This document shows, one piece after another, positions 20,741-31,376 of a stretch of 64,000 nt of DNA (position 1 is the first letter of the stretch; each line of letters opens with the position of its first letter). Made by a program: the position numbers and the translations under genes. This DNA comes from Rhynchopus sp. YZ270_cl-10 (taxonomy: Eukaryota; Euglenozoa; Diplonemea; Diplonemida; Diplonemidae). Location: assembly GCA_964035575.1 (NCBI GenBank), contig OZ037881.1, forward strand, positions 1,054,001 through 1,118,000, given 5' to 3'. The notes beneath the pieces were generated by a model that saw only the letters and a list, made by a program, of their open reading frames with translations, did not search any database and was not told the DNA's origin.

Positions 20741-22274
20741 ATGTGTATTGACACCGCAAAGAAGAATCGTGTGTTGCCACACGAAGAATGGATCGCCAAA
20801 GTCGACATGGACGCCTTCAAGGAGGAGATGGACGCCTTGGGCAGACGCCTGCGCAGTGAGGAGGGTGCGCCCGACAAGGCACACCTCAACATGATCATCA
20901 ACCTCTGCGACATTCTGCTTGTCGTCGGGCTTGCTGGGCTGGGGCTCTCCCCGGCCTACGTCTTCCCTTGGGTCTTCCTTGGGATGGCGATCACCTTCAG
21001 ATGGGGCTGCGTCATGCACCACATCTCCCACGGAGGGTACTCCCGTGTTAATGAGAAGAAGTTCTCCCGCGGTGTCTTCGCTGTCGGTGGATGGTACTAC
21101 CGTGCACGCGACTGGCTTGACTGGATCCTCCCCGAGGCTTGGGATGTTGAGCACAACACCCTCCACCACTACAGCACCAACGAGAAGGACGACCCTGATT
21201 TGGTTCAGAGAAACTTTGAGACAACCAGGGATTGGGATGCCCCGACTGTGGTGAAGGCTCTGGTGCTTCTGAGTGGGATTGTTACGTGGAAGTGGATGTA
21301 CTATGCCGCCAACACGTGGAAGCACATGCAGCTGGAGGCAAAGCGCCGTGCCGGTGTGAAGATCACCAAGGAGCAGATGGCACGTGCCGAGACCCCGATC
21401 ATGATCCACCATCTCTCCGGCGAGATTGAGGCCGAGATCATGGAGCCCCTCAAGATGTTCATGCAGGTCTACCTCCCGCACCTCTTCTTCAGGATCCTCC
21501 TCCCCCCTGTCATCTTCTACGTCCTTGCTGGCTGGGAGGGCTCCCTGAACGCAATGACAAACATCTTCCTCGCAGAGCTCTGGGCCAACCTGCACTCCTT
21601 CTGTTTGGTTGTCCCCAACCACGCTGGCGACGATATGTACCACTTCAGCACCCACGTCAAGCCCAACACAGCGACCTTCTACATGAGACAGATCATCGGG
21701 TCCGTGAACTACCACACAGGAAGCGACCCGAAGGCGTCCCCGTGGTGGAACAACTTCGTCGATGTGACGCAGGGGTGGCTGAACTACCAGATCGAGCATC
21801 ACTGCTACCCGAATATGTCGATGGTTTCGTACCGAAAGGCGCAGCCAGAGGTGCAGGTATGCAACACAGCATTTGTCCCACACAACCCTTCCCGCCATAC
21901 AACCTCCCTACACACGCCTCTCATCAAAGATGACTACGCGAGGCTCCATATTATTACACGCTTTGATGGCGGTGACGGCTGCTACATCATTTCCAGATAG
22001 TGCAATGACACCAACTGCGTAATAACCTTTTAGATGCCCATATTGAGGGCACATTCATTAAACTTTTACGTTTCAACCTTTTCTCTTATCACATCTTTTT
22101 AATCTACAGGCGATCTGTAAGAAGTACGGCATTCCTTATGTGCAGCAGCCGATATGGACTCGAGTCTACAAAACGCTGCGAGTCATGATCGGGTTCGAAA
22201 GCAACATACTTTTCCCCAAACACCTTGACCGCGCTGTTGATATCAGCGACGATTCTATGCATAAATTTGATTAG
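20741..22274 (+). CDS. Acyl-lipid (front-end type) fatty acid desaturase 2
   Basis: Exons 20741-21856 and 22110-22274 encode 426 residues, the same length as the paralogue 5.5 kb upstream. All three histidine boxes are kept (HHISH, HNTLHH, QIEHH), so it should be active. Differences cluster in the first 25 residues, a 6-7 residue stretch after GGYSR, the middle region (about residues 165-265) and the last exon. Two long blocks are nearly identical in DNA to desaturase 1. The intron sits at the same codon but is 253 nt and carries a hairpin repeat. The likely role is a second substrate or expression specialisation of the same membrane lipid desaturation step (inference). Confidence 0.88.
21857..22109 (+). 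other. Intron of desaturase 2
   Basis: 253 nt, GTATGC donor and AATCTACAG acceptor. Same position and phase as in desaturase 1, but four times longer. It contains a family B-like hairpin at 22033. Confidence 0.85.
22033..22059 (+). repeat. Hairpin repeat family B variant inside an intron
   Basis: GATGCCC, loop ATATTGA, GGGCACATTCATT. The arms CCC/GGG replace TGTGC/GCACA, while the outer GATG...CATT is kept. Confidence 0.55.
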
Positions 22275-22854
22275 AATCAGTCGGGTTTGCGCTGACAACA
22301 CCCCCAGCAACCAACAGCAAACGAAAACAAGAAACTGATAGCAACAAAAAAGCAAGGCAAGGTAACGGAGCCGCACCCAAAAAAAAAAAAAAAAAAAACG
22401 TTTATTAGCCATTATGGAGTCGAGGATACAAGATCATCAACCTACTTTATTTACCATATTTGAAAAGCAAGAGGGGGGTCGAGAGTGACTCAACCAGAGG
22501 GTAACTATAGTACAAAAAAAATTTACCCTCGCCCACCCGTCCCCCATCATCTCCCCCCCCGTCCCGCAACCCTTATCGCTGATGGTTTGGTGTCTTTGTA
22601 GATTGCGCCGTGCTCTGTGAGACCCACCCAGCTTCCATTTAAATGTTCGATTTTTTAAAATATACAATGCAATACAGATCAGATGTAGATCAAACTGTGT
22701 GTGAAGATGTCTTTATGCAAAAAAAAGGCTTGTTTTTTTCAGTCGCTCTTCAGAATTTTTTTTTGGGGGGGGATAGTTCCCCATGGTACGCCCATTACGA
22801 TAACACCTACGGACATAAAAAAAACTGTATTTGGGTATTATCTGGGAACACCCA

Positions 22855-22914
22855 GGTACCCAGATCCATACGGTGATACATGACCTCGGGTCAGGTACCC
22901 AGGTCCATACGGTG
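22855..22914 (+). repeat. Two 21-bp direct repeats
   Basis: The motif GGTACCCAG, then A or G, then TCCATACGGTG, occurs at 22855-22875 and 22894-22914. CCCAGGTACC just before can fold on the first copy. Confidence 0.6.
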
Positions 22915-23330
22915 TTACCCACACATGAGGGAATGTGACACTGCAAAAAAAAAATACCACAGACCCTGTCTTCGTACACCTTCGATAGCGACCACCTGTG
23001 TCCGTTGGTGTCCGGTCCGAGGTGTTCACGCATTTCATAGGCTACGTAGAGGGTAGGATGTATACCTGCCGCGTGCTGTGCGTTTGCTGACCGGATACCT
23101 TATTTGTGCTTATCACAGCTCGAAAACCGCAACGGAATCTGAACAAAATAACCATATTTTATCTTTGTGGTACTTACGGTAAACCTTTCCAAAAAAATCT
23201 CTCTTTTTTTGGGAAATTGTATCAAAAACCCCCATTTTAAAGCAACGCCATGCAATAAGAACATCCACACACATTTTTGTTGTAGATTCCCTCAACATCT
23301 GTTGAGTGGATAGTATTAATTTTTTTTTTA

Positions 23331-23362
23331 GGGTGACATAAGCAAGAGAGGCTTATGTCATC
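23331..23362 (+). repeat. Hairpin repeat family A, fully paired variant
   Basis: GGTGACATAAGC, loop AAGAGAG, GCTTATGTCATC. All arm positions pair (one G.T), with ACAT/ATGT inserted symmetrically relative to the consensus. Confidence 0.75.
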
Positions 23363-24077
23363 TTATAAACCTTTCTTTTTTTCCCTTTGGGAGTGCGCGT
23401 GTTTGTGGGTAAATTTCACATACAAATGCCGCTCTATAAGCTGGTCCCTGTGGTCTGACACGAAACGACCTGCAATTTCCATTCTCGTGTTTTTTTTAGT
23501 ATCCCATTTTTTCTGTCCTGTTCTCTTCCCTCTCCCCTCGACACACCCACAGCGATATCCCTAAACCAGATACCCCCCCTTCTTAGTAGTTGCTTCTCAT
23601 CATGAAAGGACCCGTATTTATTCATTTTTTTTTTGGTTTGGCGTTAAATTCTCTTGGATAATTATCCATTTTTTTTGTGAAGATATGGCATACCCAAAGG
23701 TATTTGTATAGCACCCATCATCTTACAAAAAAAAATTAATATTGGAGAGTGGCAAAATGGCTTTGTCATCATCAATGATTTTTTTTTTCTCTTTTTTGTT
23801 CTTCCCCGGGTCTCTCGTATCAAAGAATTTGCTTTTGTTTTTCACCCTTGTTTTTTTAGGCGCTATCATCCCTCATCTCCCCTCCACTTTGTTTTTTGTT
23901 CTCCGCTGTTTGGTTGTTCTATTTTTTGTCAGATGTCATTCACGAAACGAAAAAGAAAAAAAAAAAAAATCATTTTTTGGAGATTGCACTCCCTTTCCCT
24001 TCCCCTTCCCCCAACCCCATAAAACAGGTTGGACATTGAGACATGCGTAAAAAGGATACCCTTTTTTTTTCTGTTGT

Positions 24078-24133
24078 GGTACATTTAGTGTACCTTATTT
24101 TACCTTCTATTCAGTAGAATAGAAAGTATATGA
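24078..24133 (+). repeat. Hairpin repeat family F, copy 3
   Basis: GGTACATTTAGTGTACC perfect stem, then TTCTATTC/GAATAGAA perfect stem, ending AGTATATGA. Confidence 0.7.
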
Positions 24134-24742
24134 CCTAGTTGTGCTGTGTACTTTCCACAATAGAAAAAAAACTGGTTCTTTTAAAAAGCTCTGTACTAGA
24201 GATGGTCACCAATAGGGTCCTCTCGATTTTTTTTTTTTTAAAGGATGTGTATAGGTGGAAGAGGGGAGCCAGCTGAGGATCGTTTTTTTTTACATTTTAT
24301 TCTTTTGATTAAAAAAGAAGAGATGTAGAATGACTCAAAAAGGCTTTTTGTGAGAAAACTTGAAATGTGTGCATTTTTCATCTCTAAGTATTCTTTAACA
24401 GTGAGCTGTGTCGTACAAGCCGTTTCCACCTTCGCATTTTTTTTTGTTATTTCAGTTCTTGATCTGTCAATCAATAAGCGCATTGTAACAACCAATTGTC
24501 CAAGATTTGGTGGTAACTTGAACAAATTTTTTTCTCCCCTATTTTTTTTTGTCTTTTTCGTTTTGCAAATAAGCAATTCATAAAATCAACAACAGAGCAA
24601 AACCACAAACTGCCTCAACTGTTCTTAACCTAAGAAAGAGGTTTCCTCTTTCAAATCCTTTCCAAGTCCGCCACCCTCACCGCAACTCCAAAAAAAATGA
24701 ACAATAAAAATACTCGGGAAAAAAAACCAAAAAGGCTTCGGC

Positions 24743-24797
24743 CGACATTGAGTACAGATCTTTATACCAGGTAGAGAGATTTGTCAATTCAACAAAA
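24743..24797 (+). repeat. Hairpin repeat family E, copy 2
   Basis: GACATTGAGTACA leader, stem GATCTTTATACC / GGTAGAGAGATT, trailer TGTCAATTC, then A-rich. Confidence 0.6.
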
Positions 24798-25047
24798 ACA
24801 ACTCCCCCCAAAACAAACAAACAAACAAACAAGACAAAAACAAACAAAACAAACGAAAAAAAAAAAAAAACTCAACAAAATAAAATACAAATGACGAAGT
24901 GACCGAAACTGGAAAAAAAAGTCCTTTATTTCCCCCCCTCCACTTAAAACACCGCTTAAACGGCTTTCCTTTCCCCCCCTCCTCATCCTCCTCCCCTCTC
25001 CCTCCCATATCACCTTCTTCTCAGACCATACAAAGAAAACACACACA

Positions 25048-26214
25048 ATGAAGCCCGCCCAGCTGACCCGCTTCGTGCAGACCAGACACTGCTCCGGTTC
25101 TGCGCTCCTTAGAACACCTCTGTACGACTTCCACAAGGCGCAAGGTGCAAAGTTTGGCCCCTTCGCGGGCTATGACATGCCTATCCAGTACCCTACTGGG
25201 TTGATGAAGGAGCACAAAGCGGCGAGAACGGCGTCAACTCTCTTTGACGTCTCGCATATGGGACAGTGGGTGGTGCGCGGTGATGACAGAGAGGCGTTTA
25301 TTGAGCGCCTCACCCCGATGGACCTTGCACAGTTCACGGAGGGTACCGGGTCTTTGACGGTGATGACAAATGAGAAGGGAGGGATTATTGATGACACAAT
25401 CATTGTGAAGCATGCCAAGGAGTTGCATATGGTGGTCAACGCAGGGTGTCAGGACAAAGACTATGCGCATGCACTGAACGTCATTGCAGAAGGGAAATTC
25501 AATGTCGAAATCGAACGGTTGGACAGAGCGTTGGTTGCGCTTCAGGGACCGACTGCGGCAGCGGTGCTTACCAAATATGATGCGAAGGTGGCGGATCTTC
25601 CTTTCATGGGACAAACAGAGGTTCAAATTCTTGGACAAACCTGCGTGGTGACCCGCTGTGGATACACTGGAGAGGATGGGTTTGAAATCAGCCTTCCCAT
25701 TGACACCGTCGAACCCTTCTGCCAGAAGCTCGTTGACGACGAAGTTGTTCTTGCAGGGCTTGGTGCGCGCGACTCTCTCCGCCTTGAGGCAGGTCTTTGC
25801 CTCTACGGAAACGATATGGATGAGACAACGACCCCCATCGAGGCAGGTCTGTCGTGGCTTATCACTAAGAGACGTATGGCTGAGGGTGGCTTCCTTGGTG
25901 CAGACGTGGTGCGCCATCACTCCAAGGCAAAGCGTGGTGAGGAAGGTGCCTTCGCGCAGAAGCGTGTCTGTCTGACAGTGCAAGGCCCCCCAGCTCGCTC
26001 CGGCGCGCTTCTCAAAAACGCAGACGGTGTTGAAGTCGGGCGTGTCACCTCAGGCACCTACAGTCCAACCCTCGGAGGAGGTGTCGCGATGGCCTACGTG
26101 AACCGCAACCTCCAAAAGGCAGGAACCGAGCTCCAAGTGGAGGTCCGCAACAAACTGAACAAGGCAACCGTGGTGAAGGCCCCCTTCGTTCCCCACAACT
26201 ACGTTGCGAAATAG
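25048..26214 (+). CDS. GCVT: Aminomethyltransferase, glycine cleavage system T-protein (mitochondrial)
   Basis: 388 residues. The T-protein transfers the methylene group from lipoyl H-protein to tetrahydrofolate, releasing ammonia. The first ~27 residues are basic and Ser/Thr-rich (RFVQTRHCSGSALLRTP), like a mitochondrial presequence. The body shows LYDFHKAQGAKFGPFAGYDMP, SLFDVSHMGQ-type sequence (TLFDVSHMGQW), MVVNAGCQDKD with the conserved Asp region, TRCGYTGEDGFEI, and GARDSLRLEAGLCLYGNDMD. The C-terminal barrel domain ends GVAMAYVNRNL. Length is normal for the family. The ATG lies 24 nt after a strong acceptor (CACCTTCTTCTCAG). Confidence 0.95.
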   Translation: MKPAQLTRFVQTRHCSGSALLRTPLYDFHKAQGAKFGPFAGYDMPIQYPTGLMKEHKAARTASTLFDVSHMGQWVVRGDDREAFIERLTPMDLAQFTEGTGSLTVMTNEKGGIIDDTIIVKHAKELHMVVNAGCQDKDYAHALNVIAEGKFNVEIERLDRALVALQGPTAAAVLTKYDAKVADLPFMGQTEVQILGQTCVVTRCGYTGEDGFEISLPIDTVEPFCQKLVDDEVVLAGLGARDSLRLEAGLCLYGNDMDETTTPIEAGLSWLITKRRMAEGGFLGADVVRHHSKAKRGEEGAFAQKRVCLTVQGPPARSGALLKNADGVEVGRVTSGTYSPTLGGGVAMAYVNRNLQKAGTELQVEVRNKLNKATVVKAPFVPHNYVAK

Positions 26215-26420
26215 GAAGGAGCTATCAGAAATCCGGAAAAGTTTTCACTGTTCAAATTTTATCAAAAAGATGAGTTGAGTTGGTTCATCTTTCGAGTTGG
26301 TGTTGTCTTTCGAAAAATCCTTCACACACATTGCGCCCCCTTTGGGTTGCCTGCAATGCGTGTAGAGGGTTGTTGACGTCTTCTGTGTCCAACATTCGCC
26401 ATTTTTTTTTCTCTCTTTTT

Positions 26421-26451
26421 GGTGACTGAGCAACAGAGGCTTCAAATCATC
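26421..26451 (+). repeat. Hairpin repeat family A, variant
   Basis: GGTGACTGAGC, loop AACAGAG, GCTTCAAATCATC. Confidence 0.6.
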
Positions 26452-26477
26452 TTACAGTACATTTTTTTTTATATATA

Positions 26478-26513
26478 GTACACTGTCACAAGAGGGCTTT
26501 GTATTTCAAGTCA
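26478..26513 (+). repeat. Repeat family C, copy 1
   Basis: GTACACTGTCACAAGAGGGC followed by TTTGTATTTCAAGTC. Relatives at 34049, 39484 and 57643. Confidence 0.65.
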
Positions 26514-28062
26514 GTTTTTAATCGTGTCTGCGTTTGAGAGGCACTATCCAAGTTCTCTTTTGTATGCCAATCTGTGTGATGTATATGCTGCGACTAGCAA
26601 CCGGTATACCTCCGTTTGTACGGGACAAAAACCTTTTCCATTGTGGAAAAAATGTGGAATTACAGAGGTGTGGAATGTGTCCCTCGTACATCCACACTTA
26701 GGGTATGCGTTTATTTTTTTTCTATATACCTACTAAGGGTAGCCCAAAAGGAGAAATGGTTTCCTCAGATACGGTCGCCAATCATCCCCGCTCCAACAGG
26801 GTAATTGAGCAACGAAAAAAACCCCCCTTTTTTTTTCCTTTTACGAACCTATCAGAGTTACTATTTTTTTTTTCGCCATACAAAACGTTACTGTACTGTG
26901 CATTTTTTTTTTCAAAGTTGCGGTCAAAAAAATGAGAAATAATGCGTGTGTCATGTGTAAAACCCCTCTTTGCTTCATATTATGCTTTTTTTCTGGGGTT
27001 TATTTTCGTGTTTTTTTGGCCCTGTATGTCATAGAGCACTTCATTTTTATGCTATTTTTTTTTTTTTTCGTTCGGGATGAATAGTTATTTTTGAACGTCT
27101 TTGTGTGCTTTCTTAGTCTTTGGAAAGATTATGAAGTTTGTTGTTTCGTTCTTTTTACCTGGGTACCACGTGTGTGCGTTGGTAATTTTCTATCCTTCGT
27201 CATTCTTCAAAACTCTTCTTGGGTTTATCGTATGTGCTACGTACTCCTGTCTCGGGCTTGTGCGGAAATCAACTGTTTTTTTCGTTTTGATATTAACTCA
27301 TTTTCCGGTAAAGTTCAAAGACCATCTAGCGAGGTTTCCTTGTAGTATACAGTGCAGACTGCTTTGCGTTTTAGGAAGTCGACACTAATACAAGCAAGCA
27401 TGTACAACAACAAAAAAAATATGAAGAACCATTTTTTAAAGAAAAGACTTCCCATTTAGGCACGTTGTGTTCACTCTCTTTTATATAGGCAATTCACGCC
27501 TTTTTTTCGTAAATTTACGGGAGAAAAAAAAGATCCTTTTTGTGCCATTTTTTCGAAGAGTAACTCTCTTATTACACAAAAAAAACGCCCAAATAAAAAC
27601 ACAACACCCCTTGAGTCAACTTCGCATACGGTGAGAAGGTCAGAATCAAAAAGGTGCCAATACTATTGTGTTTCCCCCCTTTTTTTTTTGTCCCTTTTTC
27701 AATTTTTGGTGTTTTCCTGGATTCATCGATATAAAAGGGGAGGGTAGGGGACGTCAGTTTTCCACCTGGAGGAGTAGTCTGCGTTTAAAAAAAGGGTTCC
27801 ATTGTTTTGATCATTATATTTTCATATTTTCGCCCCCTTATACTACCTCCTTATAACTCTCTTGCTCTTCGTCTTCTTTTTTTTCTTTTTCGTTCCCGAA
27901 TTCAGTTGAATTCTTAGGGATCTCCCTTCGTGCCGATCTACTCAAATTTTGAGGTGATATAGTGTTCTGAATGGATGGGATTCGGTTCGCAGCTTTCCAT
28001 GACATAACCGATTTGGACGTAAATATATCATGTATGCCTTTTTGCTGTATTGACCTAAGTAT

Positions 28063-28137
28063 TTCCTCTTCCTCTTCCTCTTCCTCTTCCTCTTCCTCTT
28101 CCTCTTCCTCTTCCTCTTCCTCTTCCTCTTCCTCTTC
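28063..28137 (+). repeat. TTCCTC hexanucleotide microsatellite 1
   Basis: About 12 units of TTCCTC. The same tract recurs at 28424 and 33397, between and after the retroelement copies. Confidence 0.9.
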
Positions 28138-28423
28138 TACAGTAAACTTGTTTAAGAAGCTTTGCTTCGACTCAGGAGTCTTTCAAGATATAGAATGACT
28201 AATGCAGCATGCCCCTCATGGGCTTACCACTTACGGTTAGTAAGGTTGGAACGAGGATCGATGGGGAACCCAAAACACACAAAACACACAAACACACATT
28301 CACGAATCAGAACCCCAGTATCGCCCTCTGTACGTACTCCTCTCCTCATCTACGGAAAAAAGAATCTCCCCCCGCCCCCCTTTTTTAGTTTACTTGTATA
28401 CTCGTCTTTATCTTGTAAAGACT
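28137..28423 (+). mobile_element. Solo terminal-repeat derivative of the VIPER-like element
   Basis: Segment X (28137-28312, 176 nt) is joined directly to segment Y (28318-28423) through a short shared junction sequence (GTATCGCCCTCTGTACGTAC...). X matches the left end and Y the right end of the adjacent full element, with no internal genes. This is what recombination between the two internal junction repeats would leave. No difference from the full copy was noticed by eye, so it is probably young. Confidence 0.7.
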
Positions 28424-28480
28424 CCTCCTCTTCCTCTTCCTCTTCCTCTTCCTCTTCCTCTTCCTCTTCCTCTTCCTCTT
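28424..28480 (+). repeat. TTCCTC hexanucleotide microsatellite 2
   Basis: Hexamer tract separating the solo derivative from the full element. Confidence 0.9.
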
Positions 28481-28710
28481 CTACAGTAAACTTGTTTAAG
28501 AAGCTTTGCTTCGACTCAGGAGTCTTTCAAGATATAGAATGACTAATGCAGCATGCCCCTCATGGGCTTACCACTTACGGTTAGTAAGGTTGGAACGAGG
28601 ATCGATGGGGAACCCAAAACACACAAAACACACAAACACACATTCACGAATCAGAATTTTGTCTTTTGCTTCCCCAGTATCGCCCTCTGTACGTACTCCT
28701 CTCATCAAAA

Positions 28711-29844
28711 ATGGATTCTCTTGACGAGTTAAAGAACGAATCGTTTTACTGCTTCACATCGTCAGCGGTCTTGGTGCAAGCCCTGGCAAACGCCCCCGAC
28801 GCCGTTAAAACGGCCATACCTGCACGAATCTCCCTGCGGGGAGATTTCGTGAAGGCAACTATCAGTTGCCTGGAGGTGGAAGGGCAGGAGATGGATGAGG
28901 TCGTACTACGTACGCTTGTGGGCCAGTTGACACGTCGGGATGCAAAAGAGTGGAAGGACACCGCTGTACGCAGATTGTGCATGTTGCTTGCGGCGGTCAG
29001 GAAGTCGGTTGGGGATGTAGTGTTTGAAAAACTCATGACCAACGGTGAAACCTTCAGCTCATCGACGGAGGTACATTCCCCTAAGCCTGCTGTGTCTACC
29101 GAACAGGAGGCCGTCGACGAGGAGGACCAGGTGAAGTTAAAGGTGTCTTTCAAACAGGCGCAGGTTCCAAAACAGAAGGCGAAGCCGGCGGTCGCTAGCG
29201 AGGGAGAGGCTGACGATTCCTCCAGCGACTCCCGTCAGGAAAAGGAGGATGAGGACTCATTGGATGGTACGGAGGACCACCAAGGGGACTTCTTCTCAGG
29301 AGACGTTGAAACGGCGGTTTTCAACCCCCGTTCCTGGCTGAAGATGGACCAGCTGCAACTATCGGAGCTAAAGGCGGCCCTCAAAGAGCTAGTGCCGTCC
29401 TCAGGGGCTAACCAGCAGGCGGCCAGTGGTGCTCTAGCAGTCATCATGATGGTGTTGAAGGACGCCTCTCCTTTAGATATCTTGGAGACGTCCTTCAACA
29501 CACTGCTAGAGGCCCACTTTGCCCACAAAAACGGTCCCGAAGCAGGTAAGGCTTACCGGAAGGAGATGCTGCTCACCCCCGACATCTCAAAACAGCGCAG
29601 GGCAGCCATGAAAGGAGCTGAAAAGGTACAGGGGAAGAGGCCTGCGTCGGCCCGCGACGACACAACGCTGAACGAACCCTCCCAGAAAAAGACCCGCAGA
29701 GGCGGCGGCAAGAAGGGAGGAAAGTCGTGGGGTAGCAACAACTACAACGGAAACAACAGCAACAAGAACAACAACAACAACAACGCCGGCCAGAAGGGCG
29801 GAAAGGGGGGTTTTCGCTCAGGGTTCTACAACAAAAGACCATAA
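28711..29844 (+). CDS. Gag-like ORF of the VIPER-like element
   Basis: About 377 residues: an N-terminal helical region, an acidic middle, and a C-terminal Gly/Asn/Lys-rich basic tail suited to RNA binding. Identified by position, not by a conserved domain. Confidence 0.6.
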   Translation: MDSLDELKNESFYCFTSSAVLVQALANAPDAVKTAIPARISLRGDFVKATISCLEVEGQEMDEVVLRTLVGQLTRRDAKEWKDTAVRRLCMLLAAVRKSVGDVVFEKLMTNGETFSSSTEVHSPKPAVSTEQEAVDEEDQVKLKVSFKQAQVPKQKAKPAVASEGEADDSSSDSRQEKEDEDSLDGTEDHQGDFFSGDVETAVFNPRSWLKMDQLQLSELKAALKELVPSSGANQQAASGALAVIMMVLKDASPLDILETSFNTLLEAHFAHKNGPEAGKAYRKEMLLTPDISKQRRAAMKGAEKVQGKRPASARDDTTLNEPSQKKTRRGGGKKGGKSWGSNNYNGNNSNKNNNNNNAGQKGGKGGFRSGFYNKRP

Positions 29845-29849
29845 GCTCG

Positions 29850-30300
29850 AAGGGAGGGGCTCGGAGCGACACCCCTTGCGAGGGAATACGCTCAAGAAGG
29901 ATGAACTTGCGGGACAGCACCCCTTGGCTGGGAGTGCGTCATCTGAACGACAACCCGGGTCGCACTCTCTGCGGAGAAGTGCACCCCGTACGCACCCCTT
30001 GGCTGGGAGTGCGTCATCTGAACGACAACCCGGGTCGCACTCTCTGCGGAGAAGTGCACCCCGTACGCACCCCTTGGCTGGGAGTGCGTCAAACTATCAA
30101 TTTAAAGAGCACCCGAAGACCGCGCTCGGTCAGCACCCCTTGGCTGGGAGTGCGTCAAACGAACGAAATGAAGAGGACCAGCGGCACCCCCTGCGGGGGA
30201 GTGCACCTGGACAGCACCCCTTGGCTGGGAGTGCTACGTCCGAACAGGACGAAGGAACCGGGTCGCACTCTCTGCGGAGAGGTGCGCTCGGACAGTACCC
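29850..30300 (+). repeat. Array of small hairpins inside the VIPER-like element
   Basis: Two hairpin types alternate. GCACCCC-TTGGCT-GGGAGTGC occurs about five times, and GCACTCTC-TGC-GGAG-GTGC-like units occur between them. One pair of units is an exact 74-bp tandem duplication (from about 29919). The array overlaps the start of the recombinase ORF. Confidence 0.75.
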
Positions 30301-31376
30301 CTGTGCCAGACAAGGCCAACAGCGCCACGTTGGGGTTGCGTTCGAGCAGAATGAAAGAGGAAACACCCGTCAGGAGCAGAGTACAGCCACCACCGAAGTC
30401 GTGCCCTCCGCCGTGCCTAAAACAGGTGTCAACGATATCGTGGCGGAACGACCGGCTCAGAATGGATCAGCAATTCCTCACAATTCGCAGCGGGAAACAG
30501 CTGGGGAGGGAGCTCCATGCAAAGACCTCTTGGGACTCGCTGCACTCCTTCGCAACAGCTCCCTCTACGGATCAGGAGAAAACCCGACTATGGAAAAGGT
30601 TCACCAACTTCAGAGCAACGCTCGGCAAATGCTCGGCAGAAGAAGCGGTGCTGAGATTTGCGCACATGTCCCTGAAGACAGCAAGCCCTCTGTCTGTCAA
30701 GGGATACGTGCACTCGATTTTGCGGATGTGCAGAGACGAAGGAGTGACGGGGGTCCGGACACGGCGGGTCATGCGGACGCTGCGATCGTTACGCCGCTTG
30801 TGCGCAGGGATACGCACAACCCCTTGCCCGTCGATGAGCACGGGGCAAGCCTGGACTACGTTACACAAACTTCAAAACGACCCTGTGGCGGCGGCTTTCT
30901 TCGCAATCACTTGGATAACCCGTTCACGCTTCCCAGACATCCGTTTCGCAACAACTCGCGACTGGAGGGAGATAGAAAATGCGGGGGGGGACCCAACAAC
31001 AGTGGGAGCAGAGCTCTTCGCACAAGAGAAGGGGGCACGGGAAGCACGCCCTCCGATATACCTGCCACCGGGAAAGATGACGGCGATTGCGGTGCGTTTT
31101 TGGAGAACACAGACGGGAGAAGATTGCGTTTTCGGGGGAAACTCTTCGACCTACGAGAGATTAAAGAAGACCATCCGTGCAGCGATGCCGTTGGGAACTT
31201 GGTTGCACTCCACCAAGAAGGGGGCAGCACAAGAAGTTCAACTCACGGGAGCAGACGACAACGACCTGCAGAGAACCCTGCGACACGCCAGATGGTCAAC
31301 CTCACAGAGGTATCTGAACGCGACGAACACTTATCAATTGAAGAAGGAGAAGGAGATGTACCGGACACTGCAGTGA
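29901..31376 (+). CDS. Tyrosine recombinase ORF of the VIPER-like element
   Basis: About 491 residues. The C-terminal part has a recombinase fold signature with HARW...RYL near the end. The first ~130 residues are encoded by the hairpin array. The family uses this enzyme to insert circular DNA intermediates. Confidence 0.7.
   Translation: MNLRDSTPWLGVRHLNDNPGRTLCGEVHPVRTPWLGVRHLNDNPGRTLCGEVHPVRTPWLGVRQTINLKSTRRPRSVSTPWLGVRQTNEMKRTSGTPCGGVHLDSTPWLGVLRPNRTKEPGRTLCGEVRSDSTPVPDKANSATLGLRSSRMKEETPVRSRVQPPPKSCPPPCLKQVSTISWRNDRLRMDQQFLTIRSGKQLGRELHAKTSWDSLHSFATAPSTDQEKTRLWKRFTNFRATLGKCSAEEAVLRFAHMSLKTASPLSVKGYVHSILRMCRDEGVTGVRTRRVMRTLRSLRRLCAGIRTTPCPSMSTGQAWTTLHKLQNDPVAAAFFAITWITRSRFPDIRFATTRDWREIENAGGDPTTVGAELFAQEKGAREARPPIYLPPGKMTAIAVRFWRTQTGEDCVFGGNSSTYERLKKTIRAAMPLGTWLHSTKKGAAQEVQLTGADDNDLQRTLRHARWSTSQRYLNATNTYQLKKEKEMYRTLQ

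Larger units (their letters stand above)
22275..25047. other. Intergenic region between desaturase 2 and T-protein
   Basis: 2.8 kb of homopolymer-rich DNA with no convincing gene. It contains a 21-bp direct repeat pair, and family A, F and E copies listed separately. A pyrimidine-rich tract (24971-25024) ending TTCTTCTCAG precedes the T-protein start. Confidence 0.6.
26215..28062. other. Intergenic region after T-protein
   Basis: Poly-T-rich, with no gene recognised. It includes a GATGAG...GGTTCATC hairpin at 26268, family A and C copies, and runs into the hexamer tract at 28063. Confidence 0.6.

Noticed and set aside
20708-21898. 396-codon minus-strand ORF opposite desaturase 2
   Set aside because: Shadow of the desaturase codon bias. 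It also appears opposite desaturase 1 because the DNA is duplicated.
28063-28480. CRISPR-like or tandem-gene array
   Set aside because: The repeats are a hexamer microsatellite plus retroelement termini, and the setting is eukaryotic.
28036-28542. Poly-Ser ORFs near the retroelement
   Set aside because: Products of the TTCCTC hexamer tract and terminal segments; not protein genes.
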